Shown: positions 43,636 to 52,872 of the stretch, piece by piece
How positions within the stretch are numbered: position 1 is the stretch's first letter
How the letters are laid out: every line of letters starts with the position of its first letter
Origin: Formosa sp. Hel3_A1_48
Lineage (GTDB): Bacteria; Bacteroidota; Bacteroidia; Flavobacteriales; Flavobacteriaceae
DNA: 64,000 nt
NCBI RefSeq assembly: GCF_001735715.1
Contig: NZ_CP017259.1
Coordinates: 1,175,501-1,239,500, forward strand
Direction: 5' to 3'
Notes under the pieces: generated by a model
What the model saw: only the letters and a program-made list of their open reading frames with translations
What the model was told of the DNA's origin: nothing
The model's database searches: none
Position numbers and translations under genes: made by a program

Positions 43636-43643
43636 TAAATTTA
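43636..43643 (+). promoter_or_regulatory. Near-consensus -7 element for tdk (TAAATTTA)
   Basis: TAAATTTA differs from TAnnTTTG by the last base and lies 53 bases before the tdk ATG at 43696. Confidence 0.3.
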
Positions 43644-43695
43644 CGTCGCGGTTATTACAAGCATTCAAAAAAATTGATTGCGTTAAAATTACAAA

Positions 43696-44337
43696 ATGTT
43701 TCTTGAAAATACAGTAAACCCTAAAGAACAATTTGGATGGATTGAAGTCATCTGTGGATCCATGTTTTCTGGAAAAACAGAAGAGTTGATTCGTCGCCTA
43801 AAACGTGCTCAATTTGCCAAACAAAAAGTTGAAATATTTAAACCGGCAATAGATGTCCGCTACGACGACGAACGTGTTATTTCTCACGACGCTAACGAAA
43901 TTCGATCGACGCCCGTGCCCGCTGCTTCCAATATCCCTCTTCTTGCTGACGGCTGCGATGTTGTGGGTATAGACGAAGCTCAATTTTTTGATGACGAAAT
44001 AGTGAGCGTCTGTAATGTGCTGGCCAACAAAGGGATTCGTGTAATTGTTGCGGGATTAGATATGGACTTTAAAGGCAACCCATTCGGTCCTATGCCGAAT
44101 CTCATGGCTACAGCCGAATATGTCACTAAAGTGCACGCTGTTTGCACAAGAACAGGAAACTTGGCCCAGTATAGCTTCCGCAAATTAAATGACGATAAGC
44201 TTGTGCTCTTAGGTGAAGTAAACGAATATGAGCCCCTTAGTCGTAGCGCGTTTTACAAAGCTATGACTGAGGAAAAGATAAAAGGTATTAAAGTTGTAGA
44301 CCCTGAAAATATAGCGGATAATAAGACCGAAAATTAA
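43696..44337 (+). CDS. tdk: Thymidine kinase, class II
   Basis: A 213-residue salvage enzyme that phosphorylates thymidine. Walker A is G-S-M-F-S-G-K-T (21-28), the catalytic acid is Glu94 in [10 protein letters not shown], and the lasso loop begins near residue 143. In most class II kinases a structural zinc is held by CxxC in the lasso and Cx2C/H near the end. Here the first site reads C-T-R-T (150-153) and the C-terminal pair is missing ([10 protein letters not shown]), so zinc is probably not bound. This looks normal for flavobacteria. The alr gene follows after five bases. Confidence 0.94.
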   Translation: MFLENTVNPKEQFGWIEVICGSMFSGKTEELIRRLKRAQFAKQKVEIFKPAIDVRYDDERVISHDANEIRSTPVPAASNIPLLADGCDVVGIDEAQFFDDEIVSVCNVLANKGIRVIVAGLDMDFKGNPFGPMPNLMATAEYVTKVHAVCTRTGNLAQYSFRKLNDDKLVLLGEVNEYEPLSRSAFYKAMTEEKIKGIKVVDPENIADNKTEN

Positions 44338-44342
44338 TACTT

Positions 44343-45446
44343 GTGGTGGGCGAAACAACATTAGAAATAAACCTTGCTGCGCTAAAAAACAACTTTAGCC
44401 TTCTACGAGAAAAAACAAACAATAACACCATGATGCTCGCTGTTGTTAAGGCGTTTGCCTATGGCAGTGACGCCGTACAAATAGCGCAGCAACTTGTGGC
44501 TTTAGGGGTGGATTATTTTGCCGTTGCCTACGTAAGTGAAGGTGTTGCACTAAGAAAGGCGGGGATACAAACGCCAATTCTAGTGCTTCATCCTCAGCCA
44601 ATCAACTTTAATATGATCCTTGCTCATAATCTTGAGCCTAGTTTGTATAGCTTTAAAACACTGGTAGAGTTCGCAGAGATTGCAGAGGCCAATCGCCAAA
44701 AAAATGTCCCTGTACACATCAAGTTTAATACAGGATTAAATCGTTTAGGATTTCAAGAACCTGAGCTAATTAAAGTAACAGACGTTATAAAGACTTATGA
44801 TTCCATTAGGGTGCAGTCTGTGTTTTCTCACCTAGCCGCAAGTGAAGACCTAAAAGAGACCGCCTTTACACAGGCTCAAATTACACGCTTTAAATCCATT
44901 ACTAAACAATTTCAAAACCTATGCGGTTATCCTTTTATCAAGCATCTTTGTAATACTTCAGGAGTAGTGAATTTTCCAGAGGCTCAGTTTGATATGGTGC
45001 GCTGTGGGATAGGTCTGTACGGGTACGATAATATGCAAAAAGACAAAAGTAGATTTATACCTGTTGCTACGCTTAAAACTGTAATTTCTCAACTACATAC
45101 AGTTAATAAAGAAGAAACTGTTGGCTATAACAGAGCATTTAAAGCAACTCAAGACCTTAGAATTGCTACCTTGCCTATAGGGCACGCCGATGGAATTGGT
45201 AGACAATATGGGAACGGAGTGGGGGCGGTTTACTTGAGCGGCCAAAAAGCTCCTATTGTTGGAAATGTATGTATGGATATGATTATGGTGGATGTTACAA
45301 ACATTGAGTGTAAAGAAGGGGATGAGGTTGTTTTATTTGATCAAGAAAATACTGCTGAGGATTTTTCTAAAGCTGGAAATACAATACCGTATGAACTCCT
45401 AACGGCAGTTTCTCAACGCGTAAAACGCGTCTTCGTAACAGAATAA
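44343..45446 (+). CDS. alr: Alanine racemase
   Basis: A 367-residue PLP enzyme that makes D-alanine for peptidoglycan. Lys36 in AVVKAFAYGSDA binds PLP, and the other catalytic residue (Tyr of VGYNRAFKA) is near residue 262. The start is GTG at 44343, directly before the conserved VGETTLEINLAALKNNF. In many Bacteroidota alr is fused to murF, but here it is free-standing. It is five bases after tdk, so the two are co-transcribed; mscL has its own region. Confidence 0.93.
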   Translation: MVGETTLEINLAALKNNFSLLREKTNNNTMMLAVVKAFAYGSDAVQIAQQLVALGVDYFAVAYVSEGVALRKAGIQTPILVLHPQPINFNMILAHNLEPSLYSFKTLVEFAEIAEANRQKNVPVHIKFNTGLNRLGFQEPELIKVTDVIKTYDSIRVQSVFSHLAASEDLKETAFTQAQITRFKSITKQFQNLCGYPFIKHLCNTSGVVNFPEAQFDMVRCGIGLYGYDNMQKDKSRFIPVATLKTVISQLHTVNKEETVGYNRAFKATQDLRIATLPIGHADGIGRQYGNGVGAVYLSGQKAPIVGNVCMDMIMVDVTNIECKEGDEVVLFDQENTAEDFSKAGNTIPYELLTAVSQRVKRVFVTE

Positions 45447-45509
45447 TTTGGTTTTCTCCCTAGATTTAGATAAGTTAGTAACAATTATTTAACCCCAAAT
45501 CTAAAACCT

Positions 45510-45902
45510 ATGTTCAAAGAATTCAAAGAATTTGCAATGAAAGGCAGTCTAGTGGATATCGCTGTTGCCTTTGTTATGGGTGCGGCATTCAAAGATGTTG
45601 TCACCAGCTTTACAGGCGGAATTATTTCTCCGTTAGTTGGTCTTATTTTTAACGCAAACCTTAAAGACCTAAAGTACGTTATTCAAGAGGGCGTTATAAA
45701 CAATAATGGTGTTGTTGAAGGTGAGTCCGCTATACTATGGGGGAACTTTATTACCTATCTTATTGATTTTATCATCGTTGCTTTTGTCATGTTCTTAATC
45801 ATTAAAGGAATAAACGCTTTAAAACGGAAAGAGGAGGATGTTTCCACTGGCCCCTCTGACAACGATCTTTTGTCTGAAATTAGAGATTTGTTAAAAAAAT
45901 AG
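45510..45902 (+). CDS. mscL: Large-conductance mechanosensitive channel
   Basis: A 130-residue channel that releases solutes on hypo-osmotic shock. The amphipathic start (MFKEFKEFAMKGSLVDIAVAF) leads into membrane helix 1, with the gate-forming pattern VAFVMGAAFKDVVTSF. Helix 2 (FIIVAFVMFLIIKGINAL) is followed by a charged cytoplasmic bundle. The length is typical (130-140). Confidence 0.97.
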   Translation: MFKEFKEFAMKGSLVDIAVAFVMGAAFKDVVTSFTGGIISPLVGLIFNANLKDLKYVIQEGVINNNGVVEGESAILWGNFITYLIDFIIVAFVMFLIIKGINALKRKEEDVSTGPSDNDLLSEIRDLLKK

Positions 45903-46012
45903 TTGGTTTTTTAAAGAATGAATGCATGACCGCCTTTTTTTATATGTAAAATTTAAAGAAAAGTCAGTGCTTATTTAGTAATTTTATGGCCTAATTTTTT
46001 AAGGGTTATAAA

Positions 46013-47011
46013 ATGAAAATAGCAGTCGTAGGCGCAACGGGTATGGTCGGAACCATAATGATGAAGTTATTGGAAGAGCGAAACTTTCCTGTTACAGAAC
46101 TTATCCCTGTAGCATCTGAGCGCAGTGTTGGGAAATCTGTTTTATTTAAAGGTAATGAATACAAGATCGTTGGTTTGGAAACCGCCGTTGAGCTTAAACC
46201 AGACATTGCTATTTTTTCGGCAGGTGGTGATACTTCATTGGCGTGGGCGCCAAAATTTGCAGAGGTTGATTGTGTAGTGATTGACAACTCTTCGGCGTGG
46301 CGTATGGATCCTACCAAAAAGCTTGTTGTTCCGGAAATAAACGCAAATGTCATTACGGGTGAAGATAAAATAATTGCAAACCCAAACTGCTCTACGATTC
46401 AGTTAGTTATGGCTTTGGCGCCACTGCACGAACGTTATAAAATGAAGCGCGTTATTGTCTCTACTTATCAATCTGTTTCGGGGACTGGTGTGAAGGCCGT
46501 GCGGCAAATGGAAAATGAAATCCATGGAAAAAGTGAAGAAATGGCCTACCCGTATCAAATTTTTAAAAATGCGCTTCCACACTGTGATGTTTTCCTAGAA
46601 AATGGATACACAAAAGAAGAGATGAAACTGGCAAATGAGCCACAAAAGATATTGGGTGACGATTCTTTTGCCATCACTGCAACTGCTGTTAGAATACCTA
46701 CTGCAGGTGGACATTCTGAATCAGTAAATGTTCAATTTGAAGAAGATTTCAAGCTTAATGATGTGCGCAGTATTCTTAATGAAATGCCAGGTGTGACTGT
46801 ACAAGACAACCCTGAAACCAATACCTACCCTATGCCTATACTGGCGCACAATAAGGACGATGTTTTTGTGGGGAGAATTCGACGAGACGAGAGCCAAGCC
46901 AATACATTAAATATGTGGATTGTTGCTGATAATTTGAGAAAGGGAGCAGCAACCAACGCGATTCAAATTGCTGAATATATGGTAGAGCATGTATTTAGCT
47001 CAGCCTCATAA
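46013..47011 (+). CDS. asd: Aspartate-semialdehyde dehydrogenase
   Basis: A 332-residue enzyme that reduces aspartyl phosphate to aspartate semialdehyde, the branch point to lysine, methionine, threonine and diaminopimelate. The NADP loop G-A-T-G-M-V-G (7-13) and catalytic Cys126 in ANPNCSTIQL are seen; the base is the His of AGGHSES near 238. The final A of its stop is the first base of the next gene (TAATG), so it is coupled to an ABC ATPase with no evident pathway link. Confidence 0.96.
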   Translation: MKIAVVGATGMVGTIMMKLLEERNFPVTELIPVASERSVGKSVLFKGNEYKIVGLETAVELKPDIAIFSAGGDTSLAWAPKFAEVDCVVIDNSSAWRMDPTKKLVVPEINANVITGEDKIIANPNCSTIQLVMALAPLHERYKMKRVIVSTYQSVSGTGVKAVRQMENEIHGKSEEMAYPYQIFKNALPHCDVFLENGYTKEEMKLANEPQKILGDDSFAITATAVRIPTAGGHSESVNVQFEEDFKLNDVRSILNEMPGVTVQDNPETNTYPMPILAHNKDDVFVGRIRRDESQANTLNMWIVADNLRKGAATNAIQIAEYMVEHVFSSAS

Positions 47012-47928
47012 TGCTTTCGGTTAAAAACATTTCTTTTAGCTACTCAAAAAGTCAAATACTTTCCGGAATTTCCCTTTCTGTAAAACGGGGAGATTATCTT
47101 GCAATTGTTGGCGAAAGTGGATCAGGGAAAAGTACGCTTTTAAAACTAATTTACGGAGAGTATGACCTAGATGAGGGCAAAATTTTGTGGAACGGTTCAG
47201 CTGTTTTAGGGCCAAAAGACAAGCTCGTTGTGGGGCATGGATTCATGAAATATGTTGCACAAGAGTTCGATCTAATGCCTTTCACAACAGTAAGTGAAAA
47301 CATAGGAACCCACCTCTCCAATTTCTATCCAAAGGAAAAAGAAAAACGCATCAAAGAATTGCTAAAAGTCGTTGAGTTAGAAGAATTTAGCTCTACTAAA
47401 GTAAAGCTGCTCAGTGGTGGGCAAAAACAACGCGTGGCCTTAGCTAAAGCTATCGCTAAACAACCTGAAGTTCTTTTATTGGACGAACCGTTCAGTCATA
47501 TTGATAACTTTAAAAAACAATCATTACGAAAGAGTTTGTTTCAGTTCTTAAAAACCAAACAAATTACTTGTATTGTTGCAACTCACGACAAAAATGACGT
47601 ATTGGCCTTTGCTGACCATATGGCCGTTTTGAATAACGGAAAAATAATTCTTAAAGGCCCGCCTAAAAAACTCTATAAAGACCCACAATATGATTTGGTT
47701 GCTGCTTTTTTCTCTGACTATTGCATCCTTAACGATGTTATTTATTACGCAAATCAAATTGAAGTTTCAGGCCAAGGGTCAATTAAAGCACATATAAAAC
47801 ATAATTATTTTAAAGGAACACACTATATGATTGAAGCGGAAACGGAAGGCCAAATCATTTACTTCAATCATCCTTTTCCGCTTGACATTAATCAGAGCGT
47901 GCTTTTAACAACAAAAGAAAGTCTCTAA
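47011..47928 (+). CDS. ABC transporter ATP-binding protein, no permease nearby
   Basis: A 305-residue ATPase. Walker A is G-E-S-G-S-G-K-S-T (34-42), the signature is LSGGQKQRVALAKAI (about 134-148) and Walker B is EVLLLDEPFSHID (about 153-165). The D-loop and switch His (ATHDKND) are present, so it should be active. About 85 residues after the ATPase form a small beta-rich domain that may be TOBE-like. No permease gene is adjacent, so it must pair with a distant permease or act alone. The TAATG overlap with asd couples translation. Confidence 0.85.
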   Translation: MLSVKNISFSYSKSQILSGISLSVKRGDYLAIVGESGSGKSTLLKLIYGEYDLDEGKILWNGSAVLGPKDKLVVGHGFMKYVAQEFDLMPFTTVSENIGTHLSNFYPKEKEKRIKELLKVVELEEFSSTKVKLLSGGQKQRVALAKAIAKQPEVLLLDEPFSHIDNFKKQSLRKSLFQFLKTKQITCIVATHDKNDVLAFADHMAVLNNGKIILKGPPKKLYKDPQYDLVAAFFSDYCILNDVIYYANQIEVSGQGSIKAHIKHNYFKGTHYMIEAETEGQIIYFNHPFPLDINQSVLLTTKESL

Positions 47929-48007
47929 AATTTCACTAAATTAGTGGCAGTCTCAAGTTCAACTTTCACGTTAAAACGTCTTGTTTTTGTGTTTAAATTA
48001 AATAATT

Positions 48008-49747
48008 ATGGCACCTATTGCTGCTTATTCCGAAGAAGTTATTGAAAGGCTTCCAGCTCATTTAAAACAATTTATCGCACCACAGAATTATGAGGAGTAT
48101 ACGCCAGTTAACCAAGCAGTATGGCGATATGTTATGAGAAAAAACATCTCTTACCTAAAAGATGTTGCGCACCAATCTTATATTGGTGGACTTAAAAAAA
48201 CGGGGGTTCTCGTCGAGTCAATTCCAAACATCTACGGAATGAATCGTATCCTTAAAGATATTGGTTGGGCGGCTGTAGCTGTCGATGGTTTTATTCCGCC
48301 CAATGCCTTTATGGAGTTTCAAGCTAATAAGGTACTTGTTATTGCTTCTGATATAAGACAGCTCGAACATATCGAGTATACGCCAGCACCCGATATTATT
48401 CATGAGGCATCAGGTCATGCGCCAATCATTGCAAATCCTGATTATGCAGAATTTTTAAGGCGTCTTGGTGAAATTGGTGCAAAAGCTATTCTTTCTAAAT
48501 ACGATATTGATCTGTATGAAGCGGTGCGTAAACTCTCTATTCTAAAAGAAGCGCCCGGAGTAAAACAAAAAGATATTGATGCCGCGGAACTAGAGGTTAA
48601 CGTCCTTCAAAACCAACACGAAGAGTACTCGGAAATGGCACAAATAAGAAATATGCAGTGGTGGAGTGTTGAATACGGCTTAATAGGAGAAATGAATAAT
48701 CCTAAAATATATGGCGCTGGCTTGTTGTCCTCAATCGGGGAAAGCGAATGGTGTATGCGTGATGATGTTGAAAAAATTCCTTACTCAGTTGATGTGGCTC
48801 AGGTGGGTTTTGATATCACAAAACCCCAACCTCAACTTTTTGTAACACCAAATTTTGCATACTTAATGGAAGTGCTTGAAGAGCTTGCTAATACACTAAG
48901 CGTAAGAAAAGGAGGGTATAAAGGCCTACAGAAGCTTATTGATTCAAAAGCAATAGGTACAATTGAGCTGAGTACAGGGTTGCAGGTTTCCGGAGTATTT
49001 ACCCAAATGATCATGAACGACGATAGAGAGGTTATCTACTTTAAAACTGATGGCCCTACAGCTCTGGCGTACAGAGATAAAGAACTTATTGGTCATGGAA
49101 TTAAAGCACACAAAGATGGATACAGCTCTCCGTTGGGTATGCTGAAAAGCGTCAACCTTCCGATTGAAAACATGACTCCAGTAGACCTAAAGGCATATAA
49201 TTTATACGACGGCCAGCGCTTAGCTTTTGAATTTGAAAGCGGTATAACGGTCGAAGGTTTAAACATTACAGGTATAAGAAATGTAAAAGGTAAAATCATG
49301 CTTATACAGCTCAAGGATTGTACAGTACGCTATGGCAAAGAGGTTCTTTTTAAACCTGAATTTGGGGTCTTTGACATGGCTATTGGAAATAACATTGTTT
49401 CTGCGTTTGCGGGTGCGGCAGACAGCAGCTCTTTTCCAAACCTATATGCGGTGTCAAAGACCAAAACAATTAAAACTAAGAAAAAGCCCAAAAATATAGC
49501 CCTTGAACAGCTCTACCAAAGTGTTCGGTCTTATAGAACAACTAAGCGTTTCTCATCAAGCGATTTGGAAAAAGTTTTTGAAACACTAGTTAAAAATCAC
49601 AAAAACGACTGGTTACTTCAAATTGAACTTTTGGAACTTACGGAAGATAGTAGCTTAATTCTCAAGATCAAAAAACACTTAGCTGAAATCATTCAAAACA
49701 AACCTGAATTAAGTAGGTTAATAGAATCAGGTATTAGATTGATTTAA
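48008..49747 (+). CDS. phhA: Aromatic amino acid hydroxylase (phenylalanine-4-hydroxylase), long form
   Basis: A 579-residue iron- and pterin-dependent hydroxylase. The iron ligands are His132 and His137 in IIHEASGHAP and the Glu of WWSVEYGLIGE near 221. It makes tyrosine from phenylalanine. Bacterial enzymes of this type are usually 260-300 residues. Here the first 330 residues match the catalytic domain, and a further 240-250 residues follow (AFEFESGITVEGLNITGIRNVKG at about 403-425 and a K-rich linker near 490). I know this length from Bacteroidota. The extension could be regulatory; its fold is unknown to me. Confidence 0.92.
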   Translation: MAPIAAYSEEVIERLPAHLKQFIAPQNYEEYTPVNQAVWRYVMRKNISYLKDVAHQSYIGGLKKTGVLVESIPNIYGMNRILKDIGWAAVAVDGFIPPNAFMEFQANKVLVIASDIRQLEHIEYTPAPDIIHEASGHAPIIANPDYAEFLRRLGEIGAKAILSKYDIDLYEAVRKLSILKEAPGVKQKDIDAAELEVNVLQNQHEEYSEMAQIRNMQWWSVEYGLIGEMNNPKIYGAGLLSSIGESEWCMRDDVEKIPYSVDVAQVGFDITKPQPQLFVTPNFAYLMEVLEELANTLSVRKGGYKGLQKLIDSKAIGTIELSTGLQVSGVFTQMIMNDDREVIYFKTDGPTALAYRDKELIGHGIKAHKDGYSSPLGMLKSVNLPIENMTPVDLKAYNLYDGQRLAFEFESGITVEGLNITGIRNVKGKIMLIQLKDCTVRYGKEVLFKPEFGVFDMAIGNNIVSAFAGAADSSSFPNLYAVSKTKTIKTKKKPKNIALEQLYQSVRSYRTTKRFSSSDLEKVFETLVKNHKNDWLLQIELLELTEDSSLILKIKKHLAEIIQNKPELSRLIESGIRLI

Positions 49748-49809
49748 TTTTTATTTTGCAAGTCATTTTTAGTACCTTTATCAATAATCATCTTTAAACC
49801 TTATTTATT

Positions 49810-50724
49810 ATGAATTTACTACTGTATGTTTTTATTTTATTTGGCGCGCTTATTCTCTTTGCGGCATTTTTTGTTGTGAAACAACAAACCGCAGCGATTG
49901 TAGAACGTTTTGGTAAGTTCCAAAGTATTCGTCACTCTGGGCTTCAACTAAAAATTCCTTTGATTGATCGTATTTCCGGACGATTAAGCCTAAAAATTCA
50001 ACAGCTGGATGTTATTGTAGAAACAAAAACATTGGATGATGTTTTTGTACGTCTAAAAATCTCTGTTCAATACAAAGTTATTCGCGACAAAGTATATGAG
50101 GCATTTTACAAATTAGATTACCCACACGATCAGATTACATCCTATGTTTTTGACGTCGTACGTGCCGAGGTACCAAAAATGAAACTAGATGACGTCTTTG
50201 TTAAAAAAGATGACATTGCTATCGCCGTCAAGACTGAGCTTAATGATGCGATGATGGTTTTTGGGTATGATATCATCAAAACGCTTGTTACAGACATCGA
50301 TCCAGACGCGCAAGTGAAAGAAGCGATGAACAGAATTAATGCATCAGAACGTGAAAAAATTGCTGCTCAGTTTGAGGGTGATGCAGCACGGATTTTGATT
50401 GTAGAAAAAGCCAAGGCGGAGGCGGAAAGCAAGCGCCTTCAAGGACAGGGTATCGCAGACCAGCGCCGAGAGATCGCGCGGGGGTTAGAGGAATCTGTAG
50501 AAGTGCTGAATAAAGTGGGAATCAATTCACAAGAAGCTTCTGCACTTATTGTGGTAACACAACACTATGACACGCTTCAATCAATAGGAGGCGAAACAAA
50601 TAGTAATTTAATTTTATTACCAAACTCTCCGCAAGCGGGAAGTAATATGTTAAACGATATGGTTGCGAGTTTTACCGCTAGCAATCAAATTGGAGAGGCT
50701 ATGAAAAAGAAAAACGGAGAATAA
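49810..50724 (+). CDS. SPFH-domain (stomatin-like) membrane protein
   Basis: A 304-residue protein with one N-terminal membrane helix (LLYVFILFGALILFAAFFVV). It is followed by an SPFH/band-7 domain (VERFGKFQSIRHSGLQLKIP through about 190) and an alpha-helical region (EAMNRINASEREKIAAQFEGDAARI) that forms oligomeric coiled coils. The C-terminal end is hydrophobic and glycine-containing. Such proteins build membrane microdomains and often partner an NfeD protein, which is not found next to it here. It is convergent with glnS. Confidence 0.92.
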   Translation: MNLLLYVFILFGALILFAAFFVVKQQTAAIVERFGKFQSIRHSGLQLKIPLIDRISGRLSLKIQQLDVIVETKTLDDVFVRLKISVQYKVIRDKVYEAFYKLDYPHDQITSYVFDVVRAEVPKMKLDDVFVKKDDIAIAVKTELNDAMMVFGYDIIKTLVTDIDPDAQVKEAMNRINASEREKIAAQFEGDAARILIVEKAKAEAESKRLQGQGIADQRREIARGLEESVEVLNKVGINSQEASALIVVTQHYDTLQSIGGETNSNLILLPNSPQAGSNMLNDMVASFTASNQIGEAMKKKNGE

Positions 50725-50738
50725 AGGCTGTTTTAGTC

Positions 50739-52769
50739 TTATATAAGGACCGCCTCAGCAGCGAGTAAATCATTACTATCTGTTGAGGCTTTTTCTATGA
50801 ATTCATCTATAGCGGAATTGCGTTTCTGACCATTATCTAATAGAACTTTAAGCGCAATCATTACTGCGATACGAGTCCCTGTTTTTTTTACTGCTGTGCC
50901 AAAAAGAGGGGCTAACTCGTCGTAAGCTATTCCTTCAGAAAGCGCTTGAATTTCTGTTTTAACTTTTGCTTGTTTTTGTTCCGGTAAATTGGTGTATTTT
51001 TTTCCTAGTTGTTTTATAAGGTCAATTGCCTTCCGTTTCTGTTTTGGTTTAATTGGTTGAACAGCTTTGGGGGTTGATTTAGTTTTTTGCTTCGCCCAAT
51101 TGTCTCTAAGTCCAACCGTTTTATTAAAAACAATCTTATTTTCATTAGAATCCTGATCTACACAAAAATACCCCATACGCTGAAACTGGAACTTATCCCC
51201 AGCTTTAGGATTAGAAATGTTTGGTTCTATAAAAGCAGTTGTTTTGGTGAGTGAGGTTGGATTAAGAAAAGTCATGAAATCCTCTTCTTGACTATCTGGT
51301 GCCTCATGTGAAAACAAGCGGTCATAAGCCCTTATTTCGGCCTCTACAGCATGTTGGCAAGACACCCAGTGCAGTGTGCCTTTTACTTTTCTAAGGCTTT
51401 CTTCTGTGCCGCTTCCGCTTAAGCTCTTTGGGTCGTAAGCACAGCGTATTTCTGTTATTTCCCCAGCTTTATTTTTAGTAACTGATTCTGCCTTTATTAT
51501 ATAAGCGTTTTTTAAGCGTACTTCTTTTCCTAATGTTAAACGAAAATATTTGCTGTTTGCCTCTTGTTTAAAATCTTCTCTTTCTATGTAAAGTGTATTA
51601 GAAAAAGGGACTTTTCTACTTCCAGTTCCCTCATCCTCTGGATTATTTTCTGCGTCTAAATATTCTGTTTTCTGCTCTGGATAATTTGTTATTATTAATT
51701 TTACAGGGTTTAGAACAGCCATAATTCTCGGAGCTGTTTTGTTTAAATCCTCACGAACACAAAACTCAAGAAGGGAAACATCAATGACATTATCCCTCTT
51801 AGCAACCCCAATCGTGTCTATGAATTTTTTTATTGAATTTGGTGTATACCCTCTTCGCCGAAGACCAGAAATTGTAGGCATTCTCGGGTCATCCCAGCCC
51901 GAAACAACTCCGTTTTGAACAAGCTTAAGAAGTTTTCTTTTGCTCATTACTGTATAACTTAGATTTAATCGTGCAAACTCTCGTTGTTTTGGTAATAAAG
52001 CGTATTGGTCTTTGCTGTAAGTGTATACAGAATCTTTAAACCAATTATACAGTTCCCTGTGTGGTTTGAATTCCAAAGAACAAAGCGAGTGCGAAATTTG
52101 CTCAATGTAATCACTTTCCCCATGGGTCCAATCATACATTGGATATATACACCAGTCTGATCCTGTTCTGTGGTGGTCTGCGTGTAATATGCGGTACATT
52201 ATGGGATCGCGCATTAGCATGTTTGGATGTTTCATATCTATTTTGGCTCTAAGGACGTGGGTGCCCTCTTCAAAATCACCGTTGCGCATTTTGTGAAATA
52301 AAGCTAAATTTTCCTCTGATGTTCTGTCGCGGTAAGGTCCGTCAACGCCTGGCTGTGTTGGGGTACCTTTCTGGTCGGCCATTTCTCCACTAGACTGTGA
52401 GTCAACATAGGCTTTACCGTCATTAATCATTAAAACAGCCCAATCAAAAAGTTGTTTAAAGTAATCTGAGGAATAGCACTCCTTATCCCAAGAATAGCCC
52501 AACCACGCAATATCTTCTTTTATCGCATCTACATAAGCTTGCTCCTCTTTTGTGGGGTTGGTGTCATCAAATCTTAAGTTAACCGGTGCAGAATACTTTT
52601 GCCCTAATCCAAAGCTAATACCAATAGCTTTAGTGTGTCCAATATGAAGATAGCCGTTCGGTTCTGGTGGGAAGCGGAAACGCAAATGAGCAGAACTTAA
52701 TCCGTTTTTTAAATCATCTTCTACTATTTGCTGTAAAAAATTAAGCGGTTTTGTGTTATCTATCGCCAT
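50739..52769 (-). CDS. glnS: Glutamine-tRNA ligase with C-terminal extension
   Basis: A 676-residue class I synthetase. HIGH is at residues 42-45 (FPPEPNGYLHIGHTKAI) and the KMSKS-type loop is M-S-K-R-K at 275-279. The anticodon-binding beta-barrels run to about 560. The last 110 residues (after KSTPKAVQPIKPKQKRK) form a lysine-rich linker and a helical domain (IDLIKQLGKKYTNLPEQKQ, YDELAPLFGTAV). E. coli GlnRS has 554 residues, so this is an added domain. Some bacterial GlnRS carry a YqeY-like tRNA-binding tail, and this may be a variant. The promoter element is at 52798. Confidence 0.94.
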   Translation of the reverse strand: MAIDNTKPLNFLQQIVEDDLKNGLSSAHLRFRFPPEPNGYLHIGHTKAIGISFGLGQKYSAPVNLRFDDTNPTKEEQAYVDAIKEDIAWLGYSWDKECYSSDYFKQLFDWAVLMINDGKAYVDSQSSGEMADQKGTPTQPGVDGPYRDRTSEENLALFHKMRNGDFEEGTHVLRAKIDMKHPNMLMRDPIMYRILHADHHRTGSDWCIYPMYDWTHGESDYIEQISHSLCSLEFKPHRELYNWFKDSVYTYSKDQYALLPKQREFARLNLSYTVMSKRKLLKLVQNGVVSGWDDPRMPTISGLRRRGYTPNSIKKFIDTIGVAKRDNVIDVSLLEFCVREDLNKTAPRIMAVLNPVKLIITNYPEQKTEYLDAENNPEDEGTGSRKVPFSNTLYIEREDFKQEANSKYFRLTLGKEVRLKNAYIIKAESVTKNKAGEITEIRCAYDPKSLSGSGTEESLRKVKGTLHWVSCQHAVEAEIRAYDRLFSHEAPDSQEEDFMTFLNPTSLTKTTAFIEPNISNPKAGDKFQFQRMGYFCVDQDSNENKIVFNKTVGLRDNWAKQKTKSTPKAVQPIKPKQKRKAIDLIKQLGKKYTNLPEQKQAKVKTEIQALSEGIAYDELAPLFGTAVKKTGTRIAVMIALKVLLDNGQKRNSAIDEFIEKASTDSNDLLAAEAVLI

Positions 52770-52797
52770 GGTTTCTTTTTTGTGCGCTATTGCAAAG

Positions 52798-52805
52798 CAA
52801 AATTA
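52798..52805 (-). promoter_or_regulatory. Bacteroidota -7 promoter element for glnS (TAATTTTG)
   Basis: TAATTTTG on the minus strand (52805-52798) is an exact match 29 bases before the glnS ATG. Confidence 0.45.
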
Positions 52806-52846
52806 ATCAATTAAAAAGATTGTGAATATATCTTTAGAAGAAATGT

Positions 52847-52854
52847 TACTTTTG
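52847..52854 (+). promoter_or_regulatory. Bacteroidota -7 promoter element for folB (TACTTTTG)
   Basis: TACTTTTG is an exact match and lies 18 bases before the ATG at 52873. A transcript starting about seven bases downstream would exclude the GTG start at 52822, which supports the shorter FolB. Confidence 0.45.
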
Positions 52855-52872
52855 TCAAAACAAATAATTAAA

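Noticed and set aside
52822-52872. GTG start for folB adding 17 residues
   Set aside because: It lies upstream of the likely transcription start (-7 element at 52847), and the family begins at the ATG at 52873.
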